Positions 25,501-35,965 of a stretch of DNA of 64,000 nt are shown piece after piece; within the stretch, counting starts at the first letter, position 1, and each line of letters begins with the position of its first letter. The stretch covers positions 5,510,517 through 5,574,516 of the forward strand of contig NC_080056.1 of the NCBI RefSeq assembly GCF_026212465.1, read 5' to 3'. This DNA comes from Amaranthus tricolor. Taxonomy: Eukaryota; Streptophyta; Magnoliopsida; Caryophyllales; Amaranthaceae. A model generated the notes under the pieces. That model did not search any database. It saw only the letters and a list, made by a program, of their open reading frames with translations, and was not told the origin of the DNA. A program made the translations under genes and the position numbers.

Positions 25501-25980
25501 ATTGTGGTGTAGTAGTGTTTATGTAATAGCATGAGAATATGATATGTTTCTTAAAAGAGAATGTGTGTTGATTTGTTCCTTAACATTCTCAAATTTGTGT
25601 TGATAATCCGATCTTGTTATGTGCATTGTGGTAACTCTTAAAGAAAAAAACTGTAGACCAAATTATACCGGTTCATTGTAGAACGGTTTGGTGTTATAAT
25701 TGATTTGGTCTGATCTGAAAAAATTTTCAGACCGGAATTTCTTATATGGTCTGATTTAATGTCAAACCAAACTAGATCGGACCGTGTGCACCCCAATTTG
25801 CCATATTTAATAAAAAAAATCATCAACTAACCTAATCAAATAAGACAAACTCAAAGGAGTTGAGTATAGAAAAAGTGTCAAAAAGTAATTGATAAATTTT
25901 TTTTCAGAGTACCTAATAAAAAAATTGTCAAAAAATACCTAACAAAATTTTTCCTTTTTCAAAGAGTAACAATTAATGTA

Positions 25981-26116
25981 TTCCTTCAGTTGACCGTCAA
26001 ATATAACGGTTGACTGGTCAAAATCAAAATTAAATTGGAAAAGAAATCAAAGATAATGAAGAAAAATTTTCGATTTTGACCAGTCAATCGTTATATTTGA
26101 CGGTCAACTGAAGGAA
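25981..26116. repeat. Near-perfect inverted repeat, 45-bp arms
   Basis: The left arm 25981-26025 (TTCCTTCAGTTGACCGTC...) is the reverse complement of the right arm 26072-26116 (...GACGGTCAACTGAAGGAA) with one mismatch. The loop is 46 bp. It contains TTGACC/GGTCAA words of W-box type, but this could be chance. It ends about 240 bp before the large retrotransposon. Confidence 0.85.
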
Positions 26117-26347
26117 ACGTTACTGTACTATTTATTTATCCATCATAAGAGAATTACTACCAAGTCCTAAAAATTAATTTATTTATTAGCATATAAATAT
26201 CAAGGAATTAATAGGATGGAGCAATCAAAATGATGAGAATGACATTGCGTATGAGGATCCCATGAAAGGTCTAGTTGCAAATCAATGCACTCACTATTTC
26301 TTACAAATTGGCGGCTCTACATGTCCCCATTCTCAACCCTAATCATC

Positions 26348-26352
26348 AATAT
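26348..26352. repeat. Target-site duplication of the Tat element (left copy)
   Basis: AATAT immediately before the left LTR, matched by AATAT at 41710-41714 immediately after the right LTR. A perfect 5-bp duplication is normal for Ty3/gypsy integration. Confidence 0.95.
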
Positions 26353-27036
26353 TGTCATGGTACTGTTTTTAATTAATTTATTTATTTAATAATTAGCATC
26401 ATATCCCTAGAATACCCTTTTACCTTTCGGGATTTGACTTTGACTTTTAGCCAATAAGCTTTCTGCTGGACTTCTTTTCTTCTTTGGCAGGCCCACGGGT
26501 TTTTACCTCCAGAATGCCTAACTTCTCTGCCATCCCTCTCCTGTGGCTATCCTCCTTTTAAGGAGAATAACTACCCACCACATTCCACTCTTCAATCATG
26601 ATTGGTTCTCCTTGCTTCAGGCTTGGTAACTGCCCCTTACTTTCCTTGATAGTCCACCTTTTCCCTGATACAACTTCCCTTCTTCACCACTATAAATAGG
26701 GGCTACCATTTAGAGGGGAAGATCATCTGAAATAGCTTCTAAAAGTATTATTGCTTACATTATTTCCTTAGCCTTCCCAAACTCTAGCTTAAACCTTAGC
26801 AATCTCAATCATACTCTTACATTTATTCTTTAATCAGTCACATTAATTTCCGATCTACGTTCTAACTTGAGCGTCGGAGGGGTTTTCCGGGAGATCACCC
26901 CCCGGACAAGGCTAACGTGTTGTGTTGCAGGAATTCAAGTCGCTTCCTCTTATAAATCGCTTCACCTAATCACGCTTCCATCAATTTCCAGGTATTCTAA
27001 GTGTCTTTTGCACTTCCTCGTTTCAACACCGAAACA
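26353..27036 (+). repeat. Left LTR of the Tat element (684 bp)
   Basis: Begins TGTCATGG and ends CCGAAACA. A TATA box (TATAAATAG) at 26691 would start transcription near 26720. Differences from the right LTR: two adjacent bases in GGGGCTACCATTTAGAGG and one in GCGTCGGAGGGG. Confidence 0.97.
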
Positions 27037-27039
27037 GTT

Positions 27040-27057
27040 TGGCGCCGTCTGTGGGGA
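27040..27057 (+). other. Primer-binding site of the Tat element
   Basis: TGGCGCCGTCTGTGGGGA lies three bases after the LTR. It shares TGGCGCCGT and GGGGA with the complement of the tRNA-Asp 3' end; this variant is common in plant Tat and related elements. The exact priming tRNA is not proved. Confidence 0.8.
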
Positions 27058-27072
27058 CTGAAACAAAAAGTC

Positions 27073-28338
27073 ATGGCTCCTAAAAAGAATACTACACAAA
27101 CTGCAACCGTGCATAGCACAGATACAGACACTTCCGCAGGTCACGCTAACAATCAAGCCGTGATTCGTCGTGATCTGGACATGCTAGCGCGAAATCTCAC
27201 GGCCGCGTTCTCTGAACAACTTCGCGCCGTCATAAACAATACCCCTACTCAACAACGCGTACTGGAAGATATGGCTGCACAGATAAAAAACCTGGAGGAA
27301 CGAATCGAGCCCCATCCTGAGATACCAAAATCCCACGAATCTCAAGAGGGGAACTCGAGGACTTCCCACTCCAGTAGACGCAACAAAAACAGGCGGGAAA
27401 GGTCCAGAACTTACCCGCACCCTAGCAAGACAAATACCCGAGATGGCGAATCCAAAACCGCCACTCCAGATGCTCGAACTTTCCTAGAGAGCAAAAAACG
27501 AAAGACGTCTGAGAGCGTCCAGTCCCTGGTAGATAGAAGAAGGGAGGAAAGAAAGAAGGCGGAACTCGCTGGATCTAGCCGCCCCCTCACTTCCGCCACC
27601 ATGCCGCGGAATGAGACCAACAAGAGTGTCCTCCCTGAAGAGCCCATATCAGTAGTCTCTCCCCTGGCCATGGAGATACTGAATACTCACAATCCCGGGA
27701 AAATAAAGGTACCAAACATGGCTGTTTTCGATGGCACGTCATGCCCACAGGAGCACCTGACGGCCTATAAGAATCTTATGCTGTTATACACCACCAACTC
27801 ATCGTTATGGTGTAAGTTCTTTCCAACTACTCTTACAGGAGTAGCTTTGACGTGGTACACCTCCCTTCCCGGAGGAAGCATCCACAACTTTGCCCAACTA
27901 GAGGGCAAGTTCTTGGGCCACTTTATAGCCTCAAAAAGGCAGGAGAAATCTGGGAGATATGTCAGGCCCATGACCCGAAACGGCGGAAATCCGAAAAGAA
28001 GGAAGCCGGGTCCTCCCTTCAGCCGTCACGACGTAGAGAGGAACATTCTTCGAGGGAGAAGAATTACATGCCGCGTCGTCCTGCGCCACCATCTGATATG
28101 GGACCTCCACGAGCCAGACAGGTATATGTTGCAGAAGGAGAAACTAGGACGCGGAATCTGGGAGACGGAGGCAACGACCCAATGTTCAATCGAAACAGGA
28201 GGGACATTTTCTTTGCTGTTCGAGATCAATTGCCGGCTCCGCCTCCTGTCACCACCCCCTCTGATAGGCGCAACTATAATCTGTGGTGTGACTACCACAA
28301 AGAGCACGGCCACACTCTGGTACAATGCCGCGAACTGA
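27073..28338 (+). pseudogene. gag N-terminal part, disrupted by internal deletion and frame change
   Basis: Translation from the ATG at 27073 (MAPKKNTTQTATVH) gives a basic, disordered N-terminus, then the capsid-like region FDGTSCPQEHLTAYKNLMLL, LTWYTSLPGGSIHNFAQLEG and ASKRQEKS. At about 27950 the frame loses gag character; from there the coding signal continues in another frame with SEKKEAGSS and the nucleocapsid segment. Compared with related gag proteins, a block of capsid sequence between these points is missing. The open frame that runs on to 28338 is therefore out-of-frame tail. Product: truncated capsid protein, probably non-functional. Confidence 0.85.
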
Positions 28339-29243
28339 AACGCATCCTGCATCAGTTGGCTGACGAAGGAAAATTGTCCAGGTTCCTCAACCGGAGGGAT
28401 TATAATGCGGGAAGAGAAGGGGAAAGAAGGCCGTGGCAACAGAAACACAGATCCCCAAAGAGGAACGAAGCCCGACACGAAAGTTCCGACACTCAAGGAA
28501 CTATCAACATGATTTTTGGGGGATACACTGAGGAATATCCCACCATCCGGGCTGCAAAAAACAGTGTCCATACTTTGCTGAAAGGGCCTCCCATAGCCTC
28601 ATCTAAGGGACCGGTCATGAAATTCGATGCCACGTCCTCTCAACCGCTGCAACAATCCCATACCGACCCTCTGGTGGTCACTCTTCAAATCGGGCAAATG
28701 AAAGTCAGACGGGTGCTGGTGGATACGGGAAGCACGGCTGATCTTATTACAATGAAGTGCTTGAGACAGATGAAGTTCGAGGAAAAGCACTTGCAACCCC
28801 TAGACAAATCACTGATTGGGTTTGGAGGGAGTCAGGTCATTCCGTTGGGCACGATCATTCTCCCCGTACGGGTAGGGGAGAAAAATGAAAGCCGTACCAT
28901 GCCCATACGGTTCACAGTGGTAGATCTCAACTTTCCCTACAATGCTATTATGGGGCTCCCACTCATTAATAAGATCAAGGCAGCCATCTTTCCCCATCAA
29001 CTCTTGCTGCAATTCGAGACAGATGACGGACAAGTTGGCATTCTTAAGGGAGACCAGGTGACGGCTCGCCGATGCCTCGTCAACACTCTGAAGCGCGGGT
29101 CTTCCGAAACACCGGCAAAAAGAAAGAGGGAGGACAATGTCCCAGCTGTCATGAGCGTGTACAGGGAAAATCCCAACACGCATGAAAGACCCCGCCCCAT
29201 AGAACGATACGAGGAAGTAGACATGTTCGAGGGGAAACAAATC
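27950..29243 (+). pseudogene. gag C-terminus and aspartic protease, cut by nested insertion
   Basis: This frame begins within gag and carries a zinc-knuckle-like CX2HX4HX4C at 28287-28328 (CDYHKEHGHTLVQC), then a basic linker. The protease follows with VLVDTGSTADLI; the catalytic Asp-Thr-Gly is at 28722-28730. Next come FTVVDLNFPYNAIMGLPLI and a linker toward reverse transcriptase. The frame is open until the nested solo LTR at 29245, whose first bases create an immediate stop. The downstream reverse-transcriptase frame is the same one once the insertion is discounted. Confidence 0.9.
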
Positions 29244-29244
29244 A
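29240..29244. repeat. Target-site duplication of the nested solo LTR (left copy)
   Basis: AATCA before the solo LTR, repeated at 31907-31911 after it. Perfect 5-bp match. Confidence 0.93.
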
Positions 29245-29810
29245 TGTAACATCTCGGAATAACTCGGGTCGTACGAAAAGAGAAGATGATCTTTTAAAAA
29301 CGGAACAAACTGTAATCCGAGTCAAACCGGGATGTTAGAAACAGTTTAAAACAGTTTTGAAGTTAAGGAAACGTGCGGATCGAGTTCTATTAGCGTTATT
29401 TAAAACTATTAGATAATAAGAAATACTTAGCAGCGGATAAGAAACGAAAAGTCAAATCTACTTATTACAACTTGAGAGCGAAAGTCGCCTCATAAAAACC
29501 AAATGCTCTTTAACTAAACTTTGAAGTTCTTTTTAAGACTTCTTTACTTTAATAATTTATTTCTTCAAGGGACAATCCTCACTCCCCAGACCTGCAACTT
29601 AACTTACTGCTAGTCATTGCCCAGATAGGACACAACATCATCGCAGGGTCGTTAAAACCAAAAGCACACGTCAGCGAAAGTCGCATACCAATAAATAATA
29701 ACATCGAGAAAGTTTAATTTGATTAATTAACAACTCACAGAACCGTACGCTTGATCATACTTATTAAAAATATTTATTTTTCTTGTAAAAGTTAGTCAGC
29801 TATATTGCTG

Positions 29811-29876
29811 TACTATCCGGCCATACTGCCAGTACTATCCAGCCATACTGCCGGTACTTTCCAGCCATACTGCCGG
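29811..29876. repeat. Three tandem 22-bp units inside the solo LTR
   Basis: Three consecutive copies of TACTATCCGGCCATACTGCC plus two bases, each differing at a few positions. Non-coding. Confidence 0.85.
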
Positions 29877-31157
29877 TACACACCAAACTCCATAAGTGAG
29901 ACAATACATTAGGGGGAGCTAACCCCTAAGCAAGCCTCTACCATAGACACTCGCCATACTTCGGTGCCTATGGTTAAGTATGCATACCCCCGCGGTGGCT
30001 CATAAAGCCCTCATATGCCGCGAGTAATTCTTTTCCACCAATTGACGACATACTACGTCCACTTTTTAAGTTAGTGAGGTCATACTACCTCTACTTTCAA
30101 AACAATATATAAAGATTGACGTCATACTACGTCCACTTTTGAGTTAGTGAGGACATACTACCTCTACTTAAGTTATTGAGGACATACTACCTCTACTTAT
30201 CATAACAATGTATAGAATTATTGATTCGAACGATAGCATTATTCGTTCTATATACCCATGCCTTACTTTTGGGTATCATTAATACATGATACATCGATCT
30301 ATTGCGAACCACGCTGCGTGTACATACCTTAAACGAAATAACCAACTCGCAAGCGTCTCAATCAATTCCCGGTCACGAACCGACTTCCTACAAAGTTCAA
30401 TCGTATTCGGGAAATAAGCACACATACACATTTTCCTCAATCACACATAACACACATATTCAATTACGTCCATACCTAGAATGCTACACACAATATGAAC
30501 ATCCATCACATACTGCAACATGGTATAAACACAAAACTGGACAGCTTATACATTCTGTCCAGAAACTCATCTTAATACTGTCAAACTGAAAATCCGACTT
30601 CACCGTTGCGTCCGGAAGGCGTCAAAACCCCCGGGTACCAAATTTCATAATTTATAACATAGTATAAGTATTTTTAACTTAATTTCAAAGCCAAAAATGC
30701 TCCAAAAACACAAATTTTCCACTATTTCAAAACCTACGGGATTCCATTTTTTTATCACCAAAATATAAAATTTCAATGCTTTATTCTTTAATAAATCTAA
30801 ACAATAAAATTTACATAATTTCCATGATCACATACAAAAATAAATTTTAATTAATTATTTATATTTTTCTCAAAAATAATTCTTTTTACTCCAATGTTCA
30901 CACACAAACACATCACATATATATACATGCAATTTTTCCTCTATCAACATTATACTTCTCTTTTATTATTCAATAAAAATAAAAAAATAAAAAAAAAATA
31001 AATTTCCATCACCACATACACATGTATTATATATTTTTTTTTATATGAACAACCATTTTTTATGTATATATATATATATTTATTTATATATATATATATG
31101 TATATATATATATTTCAATCATTCATCAAACAATTCTTCACACACATGTGCACAAAT

Positions 31158-31310
31158 CTAAAACCCTAAAATCATATATTAAATTTAAGTAGAAAAAACA
31201 TCATACATCTAAAACCCTAAAATCATATATTAAATTTAAGTAGAAAAAACATCATACATCTAAAACCCTAAAATCATGTATTAAATTTAAATAGAAAACA
31301 TCATACATCT
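31158..31310. repeat. Three tandem ~51-bp units inside the solo LTR
   Basis: Units starting CTAAAACCCTAAAATCAT at 31158, 31209 and 31260. The first two are almost identical; the third has substitutions and is about 2 bp shorter. Despite the CCCTAAA word this is not telomeric repeat. Confidence 0.85.
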
Positions 31311-31911
31311 ACACATAAATTTTTAATTCATGAACAAACTCATAAACTATAAAATCACACATATAAAACATAGAAATTTAAATTAAAACTTAAAAATAAA
31401 ACTAGTTTAAGAATTACTTACAATTGCTCAAGATTAACACCAAAATTTTATGAACCAAAATTGATGAATTAAGGAATGCTAGGCGTGAGAATGTGAGGGA
31501 AAAGGAGTGTGTTTTTTCTTACTTGCAAATTGAAATGTGAAAATGAAAAGGAGTAAGGTAAAAGGTTAAGGAAAGGAATAAGGAAAAGAATTGATTAAGG
31601 GATTTATGAGATTTTATTGCCATAATCAATCATTAATCCAAAAATGGAAGTTACAATCTTCCCATAATACTTGCCATGGCCGGCCACTATTCATATTCCC
31701 TTATATTTTATTTTTTTTTTTTTAATTAAATTAAAGATAGATTAGGAAAAGATTTGGACTTAAAATGATTTTATTTGCCTTAAAAGTTGGATTCTCATGA
31801 TTTAACCTACTAACAAAATAAATAATAAAAGAAATATATATATTTTTTTTTCTAAAAGAATAATAATAATAAAAATAATATATCGGGAAAATATCGGGGT
31901 GTTACAAATCA

Positions 31912-34900
31912 AGATAGGGAAAGATCTTCTTGACACGGTCAAACAGGACATAGTGGCCACCATTGCTGAATTCCGCGACGTCTTTGCTTTTTGCACGGAA
32001 GAAATGCCTGGCATCCCTACCAATGTTGCGTGTCGTAAACTTGACATTAGACCAGGCTATAAACCCGTAAAACAAAAGCTGCGACATCAAGGAAGAGAGC
32101 GGACGGAGGCCGCCAAGGAGGAAGTTGAGAAGTTGTTGAGAGCTGGATTTATTAAAGAATGCAAATACTCAGACTGGCTATCCAACGTTGTTCTGGTAAA
32201 AAAACCAAATGGCAAATGGAGGATGTGTGTCGACTTCACGGACCTGAATAAGGCATGCCCTAAAGACGATTACCCACTTCCAAAGATAGATCGTCTGGTC
32301 GACTCTACGGCAGGCCATGCATTATTAAGCTTCATGGATGCCAATGCGGGCTATCATCAGATTCCATTGGCAACCGAAGATCAACCTCACACGGCCTTCA
32401 TTACTAGTAGGGGGGTCTATTGCTACAAGGTTATGCCCTTCGGATTAAAAAACGCAGGGGCAACTTATCAGAGGATGGTCAACAAGGTCTTCCAATCTCA
32501 GATTGGACGGAATTTAGAAGTATATGTGGATGATATGATCACAAAGAGCAAACAAGCAAGTCAGCACGCCGCGGACTTACGAGAAACGTTCCTTACCCTT
32601 CAGAAACACCAAATGAAACTCAATCCCGACAAGTGCGTGTTTGGAGTTACCGGAGGAAAGTGCCTCGGCTTTCTGGTAGACGAGCGGGGCATTGAAGCAA
32701 ATCCCGATAAGATCCGGGCCATACAGAACATGAGATCCCCCACCTCAGTAAAAGAAGTACAAAAGCTCACGGGGAGCATAGCCGCTCTCGGAAAATTCCT
32801 TTCCAAGTCTGCGGATAAATGTTCCCCCTTCTTTAAGACAATAAAACAACAGAAGTTCGAGTGGACAGCAGAAGCAGAAGAGTCCTTCCGCCAACTCAAA
32901 GAGCACCTATCCACCTTACCAAAACTAGTTTCTCCCATCAAAGGGGAGAAACTAGTCCTATATGTCTCTGTCTCCGAATACTCGTTATCCGGAGTACTGG
33001 TCGCGGAAAGGGAAAAGAAACAGCTTCCCATATACTATGTGAGTCATGCATTCCGCGACTCTGAGGGAAACTACGGTGAAGTCGAAAAAGTCATATTCGC
33101 AATCGTCATGGCAAGCAGGAAATTGAAGCCCTACTTTCAATCGCACCAGATCATCGTCCGGACTGATCAACCTTTGAAAAAGATTTTGGAAGGGAAAAAC
33201 AAGTCAAGCCGCGTCACAGATTGGGCAAACCAGCTAGCAGATTTCGGCATCGAATATGAGCCTCGAACAGCAATCAAAGCCCAAGCTCTGGCTGACTTCA
33301 TTGCTGAAAGCACTTTCCCCTGTCATCCTGAACCCAATCAGGAATGGAAGTTGTATGTAGATGGGTCCTCAACACAATCAGCTAGTGGAGCTGGACTCCT
33401 CATCATGTCTTCCGCAGGGGTCCGTATGGAAAGGGCGGTCAGGTTCGAGTTCGCAGCATCTAACAACGAGGCCGAATATGAAGCATTATTGATGGGACTG
33501 AGAATTTGCTACGAAGCGGGAGCCAAAAGCTTGTCCGCCTTCTCCGACTCCCAATTGATCGTGGGACAAGTCAATGGGGAATTCGAAGCCAAGGATGATA
33601 GCATGAAAATGTACTTGCAGCAGGTGAAGGAATTTGTTCAAAAATTCGACAAGTACACATTGGAGCATATTCCAAGATCCCAGAATGCCCAGGCTGATTC
33701 CCTAGCAAAGCTTGCCAGCTCAGCAGAAACATCCGCAGCTCGAGACATTATCTGGGAAGTGCTTCCTAATCCCAGCATCAACTTCATGGTCGACACCATC
33801 GACAGATCAGATACATGGATGGAGCCGTACATCGAATATTTGCGAAATCAGACGCTTCCCCAAGATGAAAGCCAGGCCAAAATGCTCCAGAAGAAAGCAA
33901 GATGGTTCGAACTCCACGAAGGAACGCTCTACAAGAAGTCGTATACACACCCCCTTCTAAAATGTGTATCCCCTGAAGAAGGAAACTATATCCTCCGCGA
34001 AATACATGAAGGAGGATGCGGTATACATCAGGGAGTGCGAACTGTCATCGGGAAAGTCCTGAGAAGTGGATATTATTGGCCCTCACTCCGAGAAGACGCG
34101 GAGTACTTGATCAAAAGATGTCCTGAATGCCAGTACCACTCAAAGATAGGAAGGAAGCCGTCTAATTACTTGACTGCCATACAAGCCGTCTTGCCTTTCG
34201 ACAAATGGGGCATGGATCTTCTTGGCCCCTTCCCTCCGGCAAAAGGGCAACGCAAATTCATCATTGTGGCCATTGATTATTTCACAAAGTACGTAGAAGC
34301 AGAAGCCCTCAGCTCAATCACGGACAAGCAAGTTTGTCAGTTTATATGGCGGAATATCATCACAAGGTACGGCATCCCCCGGGTGATCATAACAGATAAT
34401 GGAAGGCAGTTTATCAGCAAGAACACCATCGAGTACTGCGACAAGTTTAACATCCAAATCAGATTCAGTTCGGTGTCCAGGCCACAAACCAATGGTCAAG
34501 TAGAATCCGCAAACAAAGAAATCCTGAATGGCATTAAGAAGAAGATAGAGGGGGTCAAAGGCAATTGGGATGAAGAACTACCAGGTATCTTATGGGCAAG
34601 TCGAACAACCATTAAAGACGCAACTGGGCATACACCATTCTCTTTAGTATACGGATCCGAAGCCGTGCTCCCAGTTGAAATAGGCGTACCCTCTACAAGG
34701 GTCACCTACTACTCACACGACAAAAATGAGGAAGGAAAAAGAGTAAACTTAGACCTGCTGCCCGAGACAAGAGGAAATGCAATGCTGAGATCAATAGCAC
34801 AAAAACAGAAGATGATCCGTAGCTTCAATCGCCATGTCAAAACCAGATACATTCAAATTGGCGATTTCGTCCTCCGGAAGATCGAAGCTACGGGAAAGAT

Positions 34901-35051
34901 TGTGGAAAAAGGAAAGTTAGGGGCCAACTGGGACGGACCTTTCAAAGTCACCCACGTCATCAAACCAGGAACTTTTGAACTAGAAGACATGAAAGGGAAA
35001 AAACTACCACGACCATGGAATGGAGACCATTTGAAAAAATTCTTCATTTAA
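31912..35051 (+). pseudogene. Tat pol: reverse transcriptase, RNase H, archaeal RNase H, integrase
   Basis: One open frame of over 1,040 codons, intact in itself but separated from its gag-protease part by the nested solo LTR. Reverse transcriptase: VLVKKPNGKWRMCVDF, MPFGLKNAGATYQRM and YVDD at 32523-32534. RNase H: LVLYVSVSEYSLSGVL to RTDQPLKKIL. Archaeal-type RNase H at about 33340-33720: KLYVDGSSTQSASGAG, ASNNEAEYEALLMGL, AFSDSQLIVGQVNGE. Integrase: HX6H and CPEC zinc-binding pairs, then the D, D, E triad at codons 34215, 34395 and 34503. A GPF/Y-like C-terminus contains WDGPFKV. No chromodomain. All catalytic residues I can check are present, so enzyme activity may survive if translation starts internally. 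Confidence 0.95.
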
Positions 35052-35239
35052 TAAAATTTGCAAGGGGCCAACAGTAAGCGTCTCATCAGTATCAGTCCGC
35101 GACTATAATCACTCCGCAACAGTCGCGTTGTAATTCGAAATTATTTCAATCACTTGTATCCTTATCAATCATTAATAAACAGGTTTCATTTAATATCCGA
35201 CTCTTATGTTTGCAAATCTCATTAAATCAGTCACACCGA

Positions 35240-35760
35240 AAAGTCGGACCCCTAGATTGGGGACCCTAAGTTCAAAAATCTAAGATGCTTCCTAACCGGA
35301 ACATCGATAAGTCGGACCCCTAGATTGGGGTCCCTAAATTCAAAAAAAAAAAAATCTAAGATGCTTCCTGACCGGAACATCGATAAGTCGGACCCCTAGA
35401 TTGGGGTCCCTAAATTCAAAAAAAATCTAAGATGTTTCCTAACCGGAGTATCGATAAGTCGGACCCCTAGAATGGGGTCCCTAAATTCAAAAATCTAAGA
35501 TGTTTCCTAACCGGAATATCGATAAGTCGGACCCCCAGTTTGGGGTCCCTAAGTTCAAAGTTCTAAGATGTTTCCTAACCGGAACATCGATAAGTCGGAC
35601 CCGCTGATTGGGGTCTCTAAATTCAGAAATCTATTTATTCCAACCGGGACATCAATAAGTCGGACCCTCAGTTTGGGGTCCCTAAGATCAAAAAATATTC
35701 TGTCTTTTAAGATGTCTCCCAGCCGAGACATCGACAAGTCGGACCCCCAAACTGGGGTTT
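35240..35760. repeat. Array of eight ~65-75-bp degenerate repeats (AAGTCGGACCC)
   Basis: Eight units share CCGGAACATCGATAAGTCGG followed by ACCCCTAGATTGGGGTCC, the second half being a short palindrome that could form a hairpin. The array starts about 190 bp after the pol stop and ends about 200 bp beyond the 3' end of the antisense gene. Units differ by point changes and A-run length. Confidence 0.9.
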
Positions 35761-35965
35761 AAGGGCGAAATATTCTAAGTACAAATTTCATTGATGTCGC
35801 CAGCATATGACAAAGCAATATTCCGCGGCCTCAGATAAGAGAAGCCACGGCTCAACAAACAATAGCATGGATACAACGAACAAACTCCATAATTAGAAAT
35901 ATATACATCGAATTTTCATTATACAGTTGAATGTTTTACAAGAATCAAGGTGCAAAAGTACAAGA

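Larger units (their letters stand above)
22540..26352. other. AT-rich intergenic DNA, no gene seen
   Basis: Promoter region of the membrane-protein gene followed by about 3 kb of AT-rich DNA. At 22800-22860 there is a TA-rich microsatellite. Between 24880-25110 and again at 25640-25800 lie clusters of degenerate GGTCTGGTC/GACCAAACC words, probably parts of a decayed hAT-like element whose ends I cannot define. A strong inverted repeat at 25981-26116 is listed separately. Confidence 0.5.
29245..31906 (-). mobile_element. Solo LTR, 2,662 bp, probably chromovirus (Tekay-like), nested in Tat pol
   Basis: The ends TGTAACATCTCGG and CGGGGTGTTACA form the short TG...CA inverted repeat of an LTR, with an AATCA duplication outside. 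Read on the minus strand it starts TGTAACACCCCGATATTTTC, which resembles long chromovirus LTRs; the orientation is inferred from this. No protein-coding frame is present. Internal repeats: three 22-bp units (CCATACTGCC words) at 29811-29876, GTCATACTACGTCCAC-type repeats at 30045-30200, and three ~51-bp AT-rich units at 31158-31310. A single LTR with its own duplication implies recombination between the two LTRs of a full element after insertion. Confidence 0.88.

Noticed and set aside
24880..25800. Large hAT element with GGTCTGGTC/GACCAAACC words at both sides
   Set aside because: The supposed ends do not match each other and no 8-bp duplication was found; kept only as a note in the intergenic entry.
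28026..28571. Minus-strand open frame of 181 codons
   Set aside because: It is the shadow of the gag nucleocapsid and protease-linker frame on the plus strand, which has clear motifs.
31158..31310. Interstitial telomere repeat (CCCTAAA words)
   Set aside because: Only one CCCTAAA per 51-bp unit; the period is not 7 bp.
29245..31906. Host gene or gene remnant inside the Tat element (short frames, for example around 30302-30589)
   Set aside because: The segment is bounded by LTR-type ends with a perfect target duplication, is AT-rich and tandemly repeated on the right side, and no frame shows a protein family.
35240..35760. CRISPR-like array (regular repeats with spacers)
   Set aside because: The whole 65-75-bp unit is repeated including the supposed spacers, it lies in a plant retrotransposon, and there are no cas genes.
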